From assembly GCA_025360565.1 (NCBI GenBank), contig JANYBY010000256.1, positions 1 to 11,973 of the forward strand: DNA of 11,973 bases. Direction: 5' to 3'. Both the position numbers and the translations under genes were made by a program. The DNA is from Bacteroidota bacterium. GTDB lineage: Bacteria > Bacteroidota > Bacteroidia > B-17B0 > Aurantibacillaceae. Below are positions 1-7,814 of the stretch, piece by piece (the first letter of the stretch is position 1; the number at the start of each line of letters is the position of its first letter). The notes beneath the pieces are model-generated. The model had not been told where the DNA came from. It searched no databases and worked only from the letters and a program-made list of their open reading frames with translations.

Positions 1-2
1 AA

Positions 3-1148
3 GCTTCACGTCAGGTAAATGGTAATTATGTTTTTAAAGGCACCATGGGCATGGCCTTAACCTACTTACCCTTTTTTACTTGTGCGCATTTTTACGCTAA
101 AATTTTTAATTATCCTGTCACCGGTTTTTCAGAGCCTTACCATTTCGCGATCCAGTTCTCATCCTTGTTTTATTTTATTATTGGTTTAATTTTTCTCGCT
201 AAGATCCTCCGGCTGTATTTTCCCGATCATCTGGTTTCACTTGTTTTGTTCTGTATCACTTTTGGTACAAATGCCCTGTATTATTTAACTGTCGGGGGTG
301 GCATGTCGCACGCCGCAAATTTTGGTTTGGTTGCCTGTTTTATGTATTATACCATAAAATGGCATCAAAAATCGTTCGTTAAACGCGCCGTTTTAATTGG
401 AATCATCGGCGGGCTTTTGACTTTAATTCGTACGATAAATATTTTAGTTTTTATCTTCTTTATTCTATATAATATAAAATCGTTGAAAGATCTTTCAAAA
501 AAAATAAAATTATTTTTAAAGTATAAATTGCAGCTCTTGCTTATTGCAGCTTTAGGAATTGTAATTTTTTTACCTCAATTAATTTATTGGCAACATCAAA
601 CCGGATCCTGGTTTTTTAATTCTTACCTCGACGAGCATTTCTATTTTAATAATCCCCACGTTCTTTACGGTCTGTTTAGTTTCAGAAAAGGCTGGCTGGT
701 TTATACACCCATTATGCTCTTTTCTTTAATTGGAATTTACGTCCTCTTTAAAACAATGAAAGAGTTTTTTTATCCGGTGTTAATTTTATTTTTGATTTAC
801 ATTTATGTTGCGTTCTCTTGGTGGTGCTGGTGGTACGGCGGGTCTTACGGACAGCGGGCGCTCATTGATATTTATCCCTTTTTGGCTCTTCCTTTTGCAG
901 CGTTTTTGTATGAGCTACAAAACTCCTCTTTTATTAAAAAAAGTTTGGTGTACACTTCTTTTATTTTGCTAATACTCTTAAATTTATTTCAGAGCATGCA
1001 GGCCAAATGGAACACCATTCATTTTGACAGCATGACCAAGGATGCTTATTTTGACGCCTTTTTAAGACTTACTAAAAACCCTGAGAGGGAAAAATTTCTG
1101 AAACATCCAGATATTGAAAAGGCCAAGAAAGGTTTAGAAGAGTATTAA
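3..1148 (+). CDS. Polytopic membrane protein, GT-C glycosyltransferase-like (5' end outside window)
   Basis: The reading frame is open from base 3 with no upstream stop, so the true start lies before the window; the ATG at 45 is an internal codon. About 380 residues are visible, with roughly eight to nine hydrophobic membrane segments and a short soluble C-terminal tail rich in Lys and Glu. A Trp-rich loop (SWWCWWYGGSYGQR, about residue 258 counted from the ATG at 45) precedes a hydrophobic helix. Such W/G/R loops occur in GT-C type polyprenyl-phosphate-dependent sugar transferases and in the uncharacterised Bacteroidota membrane proteins related to them. No catalytic acid can be assigned because the N-terminal part, where GT-C enzymes carry it, is missing. 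The nucleotide-sugar dehydratase 83 bases downstream on the same strand supports a role in glycan assembly at the inner membrane, but this is inference. It could also be an unrelated multi-pass protein. Confidence 0.7.
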   Translation, partial: ASRQVNGNYVFKGTMGMALTYLPFFTCAHFYAKIFNYPVTGFSEPYHFAIQFSSLFYFIIGLIFLAKILRLYFPDHLVSLVLFCITFGTNALYYLTVGGGMSHAANFGLVACFMYYTIKWHQKSFVKRAVLIGIIGGLLTLIRTINILVFIFFILYNIKSLKDLSKKIKLFLKYKLQLLLIAALGIVIFLPQLIYWQHQTGSWFFNSYLDEHFYFNNPHVLYGLFSFRKGWLVYTPIMLFSLIGIYVLFKTMKEFFYPVLILFLIYIYVAFSWWCWWYGGSYGQRALIDIYPFLALPFAAFLYELQNSSFIKKSLVYTSFILLILLNLFQSMQAKWNTIHFDSMTKDAYFDAFLRLTKNPEREKFLKHPDIEKAKKGLEEY

Positions 1149-1214
1149 AACGCGCATTATTTTTTACCGAATTATTTGATGAAAAAGAACGAGCCTATTA
1201 GGCTAAATTATATG

Positions 1215-1222
1215 TATATTTG
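1215..1222 (+). promoter_or_regulatory. Candidate -7 box of a Bacteroidota-type promoter
   Basis: TATATTTG is a perfect match to the TAnnTTTG -7 element of Bacteroidota primary sigma promoters. No TTTG-like -33 element lies at the usual 19-21 base spacing. If it is used, transcription would start near 1229, only a few bases before the ATG at 1232, giving an almost leaderless mRNA. A small inverted repeat (AGCCT/AGGCT, 1192-1204) lies just upstream. Confidence 0.3.
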
Positions 1223-1231
1223 GTATTAAGA

Positions 1232-3121
1232 ATGAACAAACTTCTTAAGCTGTTTTGGCAATATAATCTCCCGCGTTGGTCAATATTAATTCTTGATACA
1301 TTAATTTGCGCGTTTGCCTTATCCCTAACTTTTTTTATCCGCTTTTATTTCGATTTAAACATGTCGCCCGAAGACAAAACGAATTTGCCTTACGATTTTA
1401 TGATCGTTTTAGGGGTTCGTTTTCTTTCCTTCTTTATTTCTAAAACTTACAAGGGTGTTGTACGTTATACCAGTTCTAAAGATACAACCCGTATTTCTGT
1501 TGTGGTAGTTTCCGGAAGCTTACTAATATTACTTTTAAATGTTATTTCTCTTCACTTTGTAACAGGCAGTTATTTTATTCCAACATCAGTAATTATTTTA
1601 GATGCATTAATTACACTGTTTTTATTGATCAGTTCCCGCCTTGCCGTTAAAGCTATTTATTTTGAAAGTAAAAATCCCGTAAAAGAAAAAATGAACGTGA
1701 TCATTTATGGCGCCGGAGAAGCCGGGATAATCACCAAACGTACACTTGACAGGGATGCTGCAATTAAATACAAAGTGGTTGGCTTTATTGATGACGATGA
1801 AAAAAAACTCGGACGTAGCGTTGAAGGCATTTTTATTTACCCGCCTGACAAACTAAATGATTTGATCAAAGAAAATGAGATCGAATTTGTAATTATTTCT
1901 ATACAAGGAATTAATTCTAAAAAGAAAAACGAGATCACCGATCTGTGTTTGGAAAATAATGTACGCGTATTAAATGTGCCGCCTGTTGCTAAATGGATCA
2001 ACGGAGAATTAAGTTTTAACCAGATCCGAAGTATAAATATTGAAGATCTTTTGGAGCGCGAACCCATTAAACTGGACAATGACATTATTAGCACCCAGCT
2101 AAATAATAAAATTATTTTAATTACAGGTGCCGCGGGAAGCATTGGTAGTGAGCTCGCCAGGCAGTGCGCCAAATTTAAACCAAAAAAAATATATCTTTTA
2201 GATCAAGCAGAAAGTCCGCTGCACGATCTGGAATTGGAGTTTGCCGATAAACACAAAGATGTTTCATTTGAAGTAGTAATGGCCGATGCCCGCAATATTG
2301 AGCGTATGCAAAATGTATTCAATACCTTTAAACCGCAAATTGTTTTTCACGCGGCCGCATACAAACATGTACCCATGATGGAAAATAATCCGTCGGAATC
2401 AATTTTAAATAATGTATTGGGCACAAAAAATTGCGCCGATCTATCGCACAAGTTCAATGTTGAACGTTTTGTATTTGTAAGCACCGATAAAGCCGTTAAC
2501 CCAACAAATGTAATGGGCGCGAGTAAACGCATTGCCGAGATCTACATTCAAAGTTTGGGAAAAAATTCAAAAACAAAATTCATCACTACGCGTTTTGGAA
2601 ATGTTTTGGGTTCTAACGGTTCTGTTATTCCAAGATTTAAAAAACAGATAGAGTCCGGCGGGCCAATAACCATCACACATCCCGACATTACCCGATATTT
2701 TATGACCATTCCCGAAGCGAGTCAGTTGGTTTTGGAAGCGGCAAGCATGGGTAGCGGCGGTGAGATTTTTGTATTTAACATGGGTAAGTCTGTAAAAATA
2801 ATTGACCTTGCTCGTAAAATGATCATGCTTTCAGGATTAAAAGAAGGCAAGGATATTAATATTGTGTTTACAGGTTTGCGCCCCGGCGAAAAATTATTTG
2901 AAGAACTTTTGGCGGATAATGAAAATACGTTGCCGACACATCATTCACAGATCTTGATCGGAAAAGTGCGCGAATACAACTATTCGGAGGTAAATACCAT
3001 AATAAATGAATTGATCGTTTCGTTTGATACACAAAATAACGAAGCCATTGTGCAGCGAATGAAAGACCTGGTGCCTGAGTTTAAAAGCAATAATTCTGTT
3101 TTTGAAAAATTGGACGGTTAA
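1232..3121 (+). CDS. Membrane-anchored nucleotide-sugar 4,6-dehydratase (CapD/WbpM/PglF type)
   Basis: 629 residues, the full length of large polysaccharide-biosynthesis dehydratases. The ATG at 1232 is chosen over the in-frame TTG at 1220 because MNKLLKLF fits the family and the TTG lies inside a promoter-like box. About four membrane helices occupy residues 15-145. A first Rossmann-like domain follows with GAGEAG at 160-165. The catalytic SDR domain starts with TGAAGSIG at 298-305 (NAD(P) binding), then D352 and the HAAAYKHVP motif at 373-381. The active site reads as S417, M428 and K432, the SMK form in which Met replaces the usual Tyr, as in WbpM and PglF. Family members convert UDP-GlcNAc to UDP-4-keto-6-deoxy sugars at the cytoplasmic face, the first step toward bacillosamine, QuiNAc or FucNAc-type sugars. 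The exact product cannot be told from sequence. The upstream GT-C-like gene is consistent with a surface-glycan locus. Confidence 0.93.
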   Translation: MNKLLKLFWQYNLPRWSILILDTLICAFALSLTFFIRFYFDLNMSPEDKTNLPYDFMIVLGVRFLSFFISKTYKGVVRYTSSKDTTRISVVVVSGSLLILLLNVISLHFVTGSYFIPTSVIILDALITLFLLISSRLAVKAIYFESKNPVKEKMNVIIYGAGEAGIITKRTLDRDAAIKYKVVGFIDDDEKKLGRSVEGIFIYPPDKLNDLIKENEIEFVIISIQGINSKKKNEITDLCLENNVRVLNVPPVAKWINGELSFNQIRSINIEDLLEREPIKLDNDIISTQLNNKIILITGAAGSIGSELARQCAKFKPKKIYLLDQAESPLHDLELEFADKHKDVSFEVVMADARNIERMQNVFNTFKPQIVFHAAAYKHVPMMENNPSESILNNVLGTKNCADLSHKFNVERFVFVSTDKAVNPTNVMGASKRIAEIYIQSLGKNSKTKFITTRFGNVLGSNGSVIPRFKKQIESGGPITITHPDITRYFMTIPEASQLVLEAASMGSGGEIFVFNMGKSVKIIDLARKMIMLSGLKEGKDINIVFTGLRPGEKLFEELLADNENTLPTHHSQILIGKVREYNYSEVNTIINELIVSFDTQNNEAIVQRMKDLVPEFKSNNSVFEKLDG

Positions 3122-3191
3122 AAAAGATAACGATTATTTAAAATACGTTGAAGCATGATACTGATCGTAATTGCTATTTTTAAAAACTAAT

Positions 3192-4844
3192 ATGCGTTAT
3201 ACAAAACTCAATTTTTTTATTTTCGTTTTTATTTTCTCAATAAAAACAATTTCTCAAACCAATTTACCGGTTTCGAAAACTAATTCCCCCAAATTAATTG
3301 TTGGTATTGTGGTGGATCAAATGCGTAACGATTATATTTACCGTTACTGGAACAGGTTTGGTAGCGGCGGTTTTAAACGTTTGGTAAACGACGGTTATTA
3401 TTTTAAGAACGCTCATTTTAATTATATTCCAACTTTTACAGGCCCCGGGCACAGCAGTATTTATACCGGTGCAACACCCAGAACACATGGTATTATTGCG
3501 AACGATTGGTTTGTAAAAACGGCGGGTAAAGAAACGTATTGCGTTTGGGATACAGCGGTAAGAACGATTGGCGGCAGCGGTAAAGCCGGATCAATGTCGC
3601 CAAAAAATCAATTAAGCTCAACCATAGGGGATGAATTAAAAATGAGTACAAACAACAAGGCCAAAGTTTTTGCGATTGCTTTAAAAGACAGAAGTTCTAT
3701 TTTGCCCGCAGGGCATGCCGCCAACGCCGCGTTTTGGTTTGATGATGAAACGGGAAATTTTATTTCGTCGAGTTGGTATGTTAACGAATTGCCACAGTGG
3801 CTTCAGGCATTTAACGATAAAAAGTTATCGAAAAAATACTTAGAGAGCGGATGGAATACCTTGTATCCAATTAACACATACACAAATTCTATAGCGGATG
3901 ATAACAATTATGAATCAGTTCCAAACAAAAAAGACAAACCGATTTTTCCATACGATTACAAAAGTTTTACTGAAAAAAATTCGTTCGCAATATTAAAAGC
4001 TACGCCTTACGGCAATAGCATTACAAAAGATCTTGCGATTGAATGTATAAAAAATGAAGGTCTCGGTAAAGATGATATCGCGGATCTGTTTTGCATCAGT
4101 TTTTCGAGTACGGATATTGTAGGGCATTCGTACGGTCCGCGGGCTGTTGAATTAGAGGATGTTTATTTAAGATTAGACAAAGACCTTGAGGAGCTTTTAA
4201 ACGAGCTTGATAAAGAAGTTGGTAAAAATAATTATACCGTTTTTTTAACAGCCGATCATGGCGGAGCCGATGTGCCAAATCATTTATTGGACAATAAAAT
4301 TCCCGCTGGTTATTTTCCGGAAAAAAAGCTAATCAAAGAAGTGAAAAATTATTTTAAAACGAATTACAACGATAGCTTGTTACTTGATCACATTGGTAAC
4401 GAACAAATTTGCATCAATGAAAAAAAATTGACTGAACTTAAATTGAATAAAGATGACGTGGAAGAAAAATTAGCGACGTATTTAATTACCGTAAAAGGAA
4501 TTGCCGAAGCTTATCCTTCAAAAATAATGCGTAATCAATCTTTCGAAAAGAATGACTACCGCACCTTATTACAAAACGGCTACAATCACAAATTAAGCGG
4601 AAACGTTTGTTATATCTATAACCCTGCATGGATGGACAACGCTGAAAAAGGCACTACGCATGGCGCGGGTTATAATTACGATACACATGTGCCGGTAATT
4701 TTTTATGGGGCCGGAATTAAAAAAGGATTCTCGTTCAATTATACTACCATTACACAAATTGCTCCTACCATTTGTGAATTGCTGCAAATCAATCAGCCTA
4801 ATTCTACAATTGCTGAACCACTGAATGGTTTTTTAAAAGAATAG
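3192..4844 (+). CDS. pafA: Secreted PafA-like alkaline phosphatase (type I phosphodiesterase superfamily)
   Basis: 550 residues starting at the ATG at 3192. A TTG seven codons upstream is in frame but would put a polar stretch before the signal peptide. Residues 1-22 (MRYTKLNFFI then a hydrophobic run ending in Ser-Gln) look like a Sec signal peptide, so the enzyme is periplasmic or exported. Two-zinc alkaline-phosphatase-superfamily ligands are all present: D42, D308, H312, D355, H356 and H490, with T83 in the PTFTGPGH motif as nucleophile. N104, K165 and R167 match the active-site residues that make Elizabethkingia PafA a phosphate monoesterase. The enzyme should release inorganic phosphate from organic phosphomonoesters outside the cytoplasm. 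A TATTTTTA box at 3175-3182 resembles a -7 element but lacks a well-spaced partner. The stop lies 13 bases before the next gene, so co-transcription with it is possible. Functional relation to its neighbours is not evident. Confidence 0.92.
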   Translation: MRYTKLNFFIFVFIFSIKTISQTNLPVSKTNSPKLIVGIVVDQMRNDYIYRYWNRFGSGGFKRLVNDGYYFKNAHFNYIPTFTGPGHSSIYTGATPRTHGIIANDWFVKTAGKETYCVWDTAVRTIGGSGKAGSMSPKNQLSSTIGDELKMSTNNKAKVFAIALKDRSSILPAGHAANAAFWFDDETGNFISSSWYVNELPQWLQAFNDKKLSKKYLESGWNTLYPINTYTNSIADDNNYESVPNKKDKPIFPYDYKSFTEKNSFAILKATPYGNSITKDLAIECIKNEGLGKDDIADLFCISFSSTDIVGHSYGPRAVELEDVYLRLDKDLEELLNELDKEVGKNNYTVFLTADHGGADVPNHLLDNKIPAGYFPEKKLIKEVKNYFKTNYNDSLLLDHIGNEQICINEKKLTELKLNKDDVEEKLATYLITVKGIAEAYPSKIMRNQSFEKNDYRTLLQNGYNHKLSGNVCYIYNPAWMDNAEKGTTHGAGYNYDTHVPVIFYGAGIKKGFSFNYTTITQIAPTICELLQINQPNSTIAEPLNGFLKE

Positions 4845-4857
4845 CGCTCCGGTTAAA

Positions 4858-6396
4858 ATGGAAACAGATGTTATTATAATTGGCGCGGGGCCAACGGGCT
4901 TAATGGCCGCTAATCAACTTGCGCGCTTCAATGTTAACTATATCATACTCGATAAAAAAAGCGGGCCAACCATTGAGTCGCGCGCTATTGCCGTCACCAC
5001 GCGCAGCATGGAAATATATCAGCAAATGGGTTTAATAGATACTTTGCTGCAAGAAGGCACAAAGATCAATTCATTCGCCGTGTATTCGGAAGGAAAACAA
5101 AAAGCTAATATAAATATTGATGAAGTGGGCACCGGCCTTACAGAGTTTAATTTTTTGCTCGCCTTTGAGCAAAGCAAAAATGAAGAGTTGCTTTACAAAA
5201 ATTTAAAAAACTCAGGCGGTGAAGTATTATGGAATTGTGAGTTACTGAAAGTTTCGCAGGAAAATTCCGGGGTTACGGTTACAGTTGGCCCAAACGACGC
5301 TCAAAAAACCATTCGTGCGAAATATTTGATCGCTGCCGATGGAGCAAGAAGTTTAGTGCGTCATGCCTTGGCATTTAAATTTGAAGGGGGCACTTATCAA
5401 AATAAATTTTTTGTGGCTGATACCGAATTACAATGGGACCTTCCTTATGACCGGATAACGATCTTCCCTTCGCGGCATAATTTTTGTGCTTTTTTTCCAT
5501 TAAAGGGAACACGTACCATCCGCATCCTCGGCACCCTTCCTAAAACCTCCGCCGAAGATGAAAACATCGATTTCAATAAACTGGAAGTTGTAGTAAAGAA
5601 CACAATTAAAGTACCGGTTAATTTTACCAAGATCAAATGGTTTTCGGTTTATCATTTACACCACCGCATGGTTGATAATTTTAGGAATTCGAATATTTTT
5701 TTGGCGGGCGACAGCGCTCATATTCACAGCCCTGCCGGCGGACAGGGAATGAACACCGGCTTGCAGGACGCTTATAACATTGCCTGGAAATTAGCTTTTG
5801 TTTTACAAGGTAAGGCAAACGAAAAAATATTACAGACCTATAACGAGGAGAGGCTGCCTTTTGCAAAATGGCTGCTGAATTTTACCGATAGAATGTTCAA
5901 CATGATGACCAATGACAGTTGGTTCGTTTTTATAATAAGAAAATATCTGGTGATGAATGTTTTTCCATTTGTTGTCTCCTTACAAAGCACGAAACTCCGG
6001 GTATTTAAAATGTTTTCTCAAACCTGGTATTCTTATTCAGGAAAAAAAATGTCAATCAATTTTTCGGATCAAAAATTAAATTTTACGGCCGGCGACCGTT
6101 TTCCTTTCTTAATAAATAGTTTGAACGGCAAAAGCTTTTACGAACTGCTCACCGGCCCTTGTTTTCATTTGGTAATTATTGGCAAAACAGAATTCAAAGA
6201 AACCGAAAATTATTTTCCTTTCGGAGTGAATATTGTAAGATCAGGACTTACAGATGCGTGGATAAAAACCGGTGTAACTAAACCGCTTTTTATTTTAGTT
6301 AGGCCGGATAATTACATTGCGTTCATATCAGACAAGTTGAATAAAGAGATAGTGAATACCTATTTTCAAAAAACAGGACTTTTCAACAGAAATTAA
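4858..6396 (+). CDS. FAD-dependent aromatic hydroxylase-like monooxygenase (FAD_binding_3)
   Basis: 512 residues with the layout of class A flavoprotein hydroxylases (PheA/TfdB/MhpA family). GAGPTG at 9-14 binds the FAD ADP moiety, with D32 ending the second strand. The NAD(P)H/FAD DG motif is at 161-162 (AADGARS). The GD motif for FAD ribityl binding is at 284-285, followed by HIHSPAGGQGMN. The remaining C-terminal part (about 390-512) resembles the thioredoxin-like tail of this family, but no motif is conserved enough to prove it. Such enzymes add one hydroxyl to an activated aromatic ring using NAD(P)H and O2; the substrate is unknown. It starts 13 bases after pafA and converges on paaE with a 4-bp overlap of the coding ends (6393-6396). 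Lying beside phenylacetyl-CoA epoxidase genes, it may act in aromatic catabolism, though quinone or pigment synthesis is also possible. Confidence 0.88.
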   Translation: METDVIIIGAGPTGLMAANQLARFNVNYIILDKKSGPTIESRAIAVTTRSMEIYQQMGLIDTLLQEGTKINSFAVYSEGKQKANINIDEVGTGLTEFNFLLAFEQSKNEELLYKNLKNSGGEVLWNCELLKVSQENSGVTVTVGPNDAQKTIRAKYLIAADGARSLVRHALAFKFEGGTYQNKFFVADTELQWDLPYDRITIFPSRHNFCAFFPLKGTRTIRILGTLPKTSAEDENIDFNKLEVVVKNTIKVPVNFTKIKWFSVYHLHHRMVDNFRNSNIFLAGDSAHIHSPAGGQGMNTGLQDAYNIAWKLAFVLQGKANEKILQTYNEERLPFAKWLLNFTDRMFNMMTNDSWFVFIIRKYLVMNVFPFVVSLQSTKLRVFKMFSQTWYSYSGKKMSINFSDQKLNFTAGDRFPFLINSLNGKSFYELLTGPCFHLVIIGKTEFKETENYFPFGVNIVRSGLTDAWIKTGVTKPLFILVRPDNYIAFISDKLNKEIVNTYFQKTGLFNRN

Positions 6397-7478
6397 TTAG
6401 CGTCATAATCCACCACCACGCTTTCGGTAAGCGGGTGTGCCTGACAGGTGAGAATGTAACCCTGCTCCACTTCACTTTCGGTTAACGCAAAATTAGCGTC
6501 CATTTTCACTTTTCCTTCCAACACTTTTGCACGGCAGGTGCAGCAAACCGCACCCTTGCAGCTGAAAGGCGCGTCAACACCGGCATCTATGGCCGCGTCT
6601 AAAATACTGGAACCTTCTGTTTTTAAATTAAATTCAGTTTCAATACCGTATTGGATCACTTTAATTTTCGCGTTTACTTTCGCACTCGAATTACCTGCCT
6701 TGCCGTCAGGCAGGTTTTCGGCTTTATTTACCGCTTCAACAACCGCGTTAAAATATTCGATGTGAATTTTTTCTGAAGGTACTTTTAATCCCACCAACGC
6801 ACTCTTCACATTCTCCATCATGGGTCCGGGTCCGCAAATAAAATATTCATCGGCTGTTGCGCCAAAATTTTCAATTAATTTTTTTGCTTTTTCCGCGGTA
6901 ATAATTCCGGTTTGTAATTCCTGTACTTTTTGCTGTGGCGCGTCAAAAACATACACCACTCTTAAATTTGGCTGTTTTAATTCCAACTCATCAATTTCTT
7001 TCTTAAAAATAGTACTGTCTTCATTCTTATTGGCGTAGATCAAAGTGATTGTACTTTGCTTCTCAATATATAAAGTGCTTTTTAAAATACTCATCATTGG
7101 GGTAATACCGCTTCCGCCTGCAAACAAAATATAATTTTTTTTATGTCCTCCGCTGAGTGAGGTATAAAAATTTCCCATTGGGGTCATTACCTCAATTACA
7201 TCTCCAACCTTTAACGTTTTATTTATAAATGTAGATGCTCTTCCGCCTTTTACTTCTTTAATTGCAACACGCAATTCATTTTCGCTGTGCGGTGATGTAC
7301 AAATACTGTAACTTCTGCGAATTTCTTCACCGTTAACAGTTAATTTTAAAGTAATGTATTGTCCTTGTTTATACTGATAAGGAATTTGCAAAGTTGGCGG
7401 TATATCAAAAGCCACCGAAACAGCATCGGCCGTTTCCCTTCTTATATCTTTAACTTTTAACGAATTAAATTTTGACAT
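6393..7478 (-). CDS. paaE: Phenylacetyl-CoA 1,2-epoxidase, reductase subunit PaaE
   Basis: 361 residues from the ATG at 7478 (MSKFNSLKV). An ATG ten codons upstream is rejected because a -7 box overlaps that stretch. An N-terminal ferredoxin-NADP reductase module carries RSYS at 55-58 (FAD), GGSGITP at 121-127 and CGPGPMM at 215-221 (NAD(P)H). A C-terminal plant-type 2Fe-2S ferredoxin domain carries C307, C312, C315 and C345 in a CxxxxCxxC...C arrangement. The protein passes electrons from NAD(P)H to the PaaA diiron centre, which epoxidises phenylacetyl-CoA in the cytoplasm. Paralogous oxygenase reductases share this architecture, but adjacency to paaA and paaB argues for PaaE. Odd feature: the linker between the two modules contains LPDGKAG (256-262), encoded by a palindromic dispersed repeat. 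The gene is transcribed away from paaA rather than lying downstream of paaD as in classic paaABCDE operons. Confidence 0.92.
   Translation of the reverse strand: MSKFNSLKVKDIRRETADAVSVAFDIPPTLQIPYQYKQGQYITLKLTVNGEEIRRSYSICTSPHSENELRVAIKEVKGGRASTFINKTLKVGDVIEVMTPMGNFYTSLSGGHKKNYILFAGGSGITPMMSILKSTLYIEKQSTITLIYANKNEDSTIFKKEIDELELKQPNLRVVYVFDAPQQKVQELQTGIITAEKAKKLIENFGATADEYFICGPGPMMENVKSALVGLKVPSEKIHIEYFNAVVEAVNKAENLPDGKAGNSSAKVNAKIKVIQYGIETEFNLKTEGSSILDAAIDAGVDAPFSCKGAVCCTCRAKVLEGKVKMDANFALTESEVEQGYILTCQAHPLTESVVVDYDAN
6693..6715. repeat. Palindromic dispersed repeat inserted in frame in paaE
   Basis: Inverted repeat with 8-bp arms ACCTGCCT (6693-6700) and AGGCAGGT (6708-6715) around a 7-base centre. 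On the coding strand it is read as LPDGKAG inside the Ala/Lys/Ser-rich linker of PaaE. Nearly identical CCTGCC...GGCAGG palindromes are frequent dispersed repeats in Bacteroidota genomes, and the same heptapeptide turns up in unrelated proteins there (from general knowledge, not searched here). Confidence 0.75.
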
Positions 7479-7496
7479 TATTCTGTTTTGAGTGTG

Positions 7497-7504
7497 CAAA
7501 AATA
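7497..7504 (-). promoter_or_regulatory. Candidate -7 box of the paaE promoter
   Basis: Read on the minus strand this is TATTTTTG, a perfect TAnnTTTG match. It would place the transcription start near 7490 and leave a leader of about 12 bases before the ATG at 7478. The -33 region is weak. The box overlaps the rejected upstream ATG at 7508, which supports the chosen paaE start. Confidence 0.45.
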
Positions 7505-7570
7505 ACAATTTATACTAAAACTATTGCTAAAGAATGTTACTATAAACCTATGAATTTGTCTTAATTATTT

Positions 7571-7739
7571 GGGCGCCTCCCGCAAGCTTCGCCTTGTGTT
7601 TTTTTACCATGCTCGCTCGCGGGCCACGCTTTACGCTACAAGTCCTCGGGCAAGGTTCGCTCCCCGTTTTTTCCCGCTCACTTGCCCTCCGGGCTTTCCG
7701 CTGCAATCGTTGGCGCAGCAGCTCCGTGGCAGCGCTTCA
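7571..7739. repeat. GC-rich interspersed repeat in the paaE-paaA divergent spacer
   Basis: About 170 bases of roughly 60% GC stand out sharply from the AT-rich flanks. They contain two related direct submotifs, GGGCCACGCTTTACGCTACA (7621-7640) and GGGCTTTCCGCTGCAATC (7691-7708), plus CGCTCGCGGG and CCCGCTCA segments. Modules ending in CTTTCCGCTGCAATC-like strings are known to me as dispersed non-coding repeats in Bacteroidota. The open frames across it have no family character, so it is not coding. It separates the two divergent paa promoters and could form strong secondary structure if transcribed. Confidence 0.65.
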
Positions 7740-7765
7740 AAATGCATGTACAACCACTATTTTAT

Positions 7766-7796
7766 TTTGAAAAAACCCTTATAAAAGCTATATTTA
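7766..7796 (+). promoter_or_regulatory. Candidate promoter of paaAB
   Basis: TTTG at 7766-7769 and TATATTTA at 7789-7796 are separated by 19 bases, the spacing of the Bacteroidota TTTG-(19-21)-TAnnTTTG promoter. The -7 box has one mismatch, at its last base. The start of transcription would be near 7803, giving a leader of about 12 bases before the paaA ATG at 7815. Confidence 0.5.
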
Positions 7797-7814
7797 CGGT
7801 ATTATTTATTGCAA

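Noticed and set aside
1837..2172. Minus-strand open frame of 111 codons inside the dehydratase gene
   Set aside because: It is a shadow of a well-supported gene, with low-complexity Ser/Leu content.
7569..7784. Open frame of 71 codons in the GC-rich spacer
   Set aside because: It is produced by the GC-rich repeat; its Arg/Pro/Phe-rich composition is unlike the neighbouring proteins, and it has no plausible start context.
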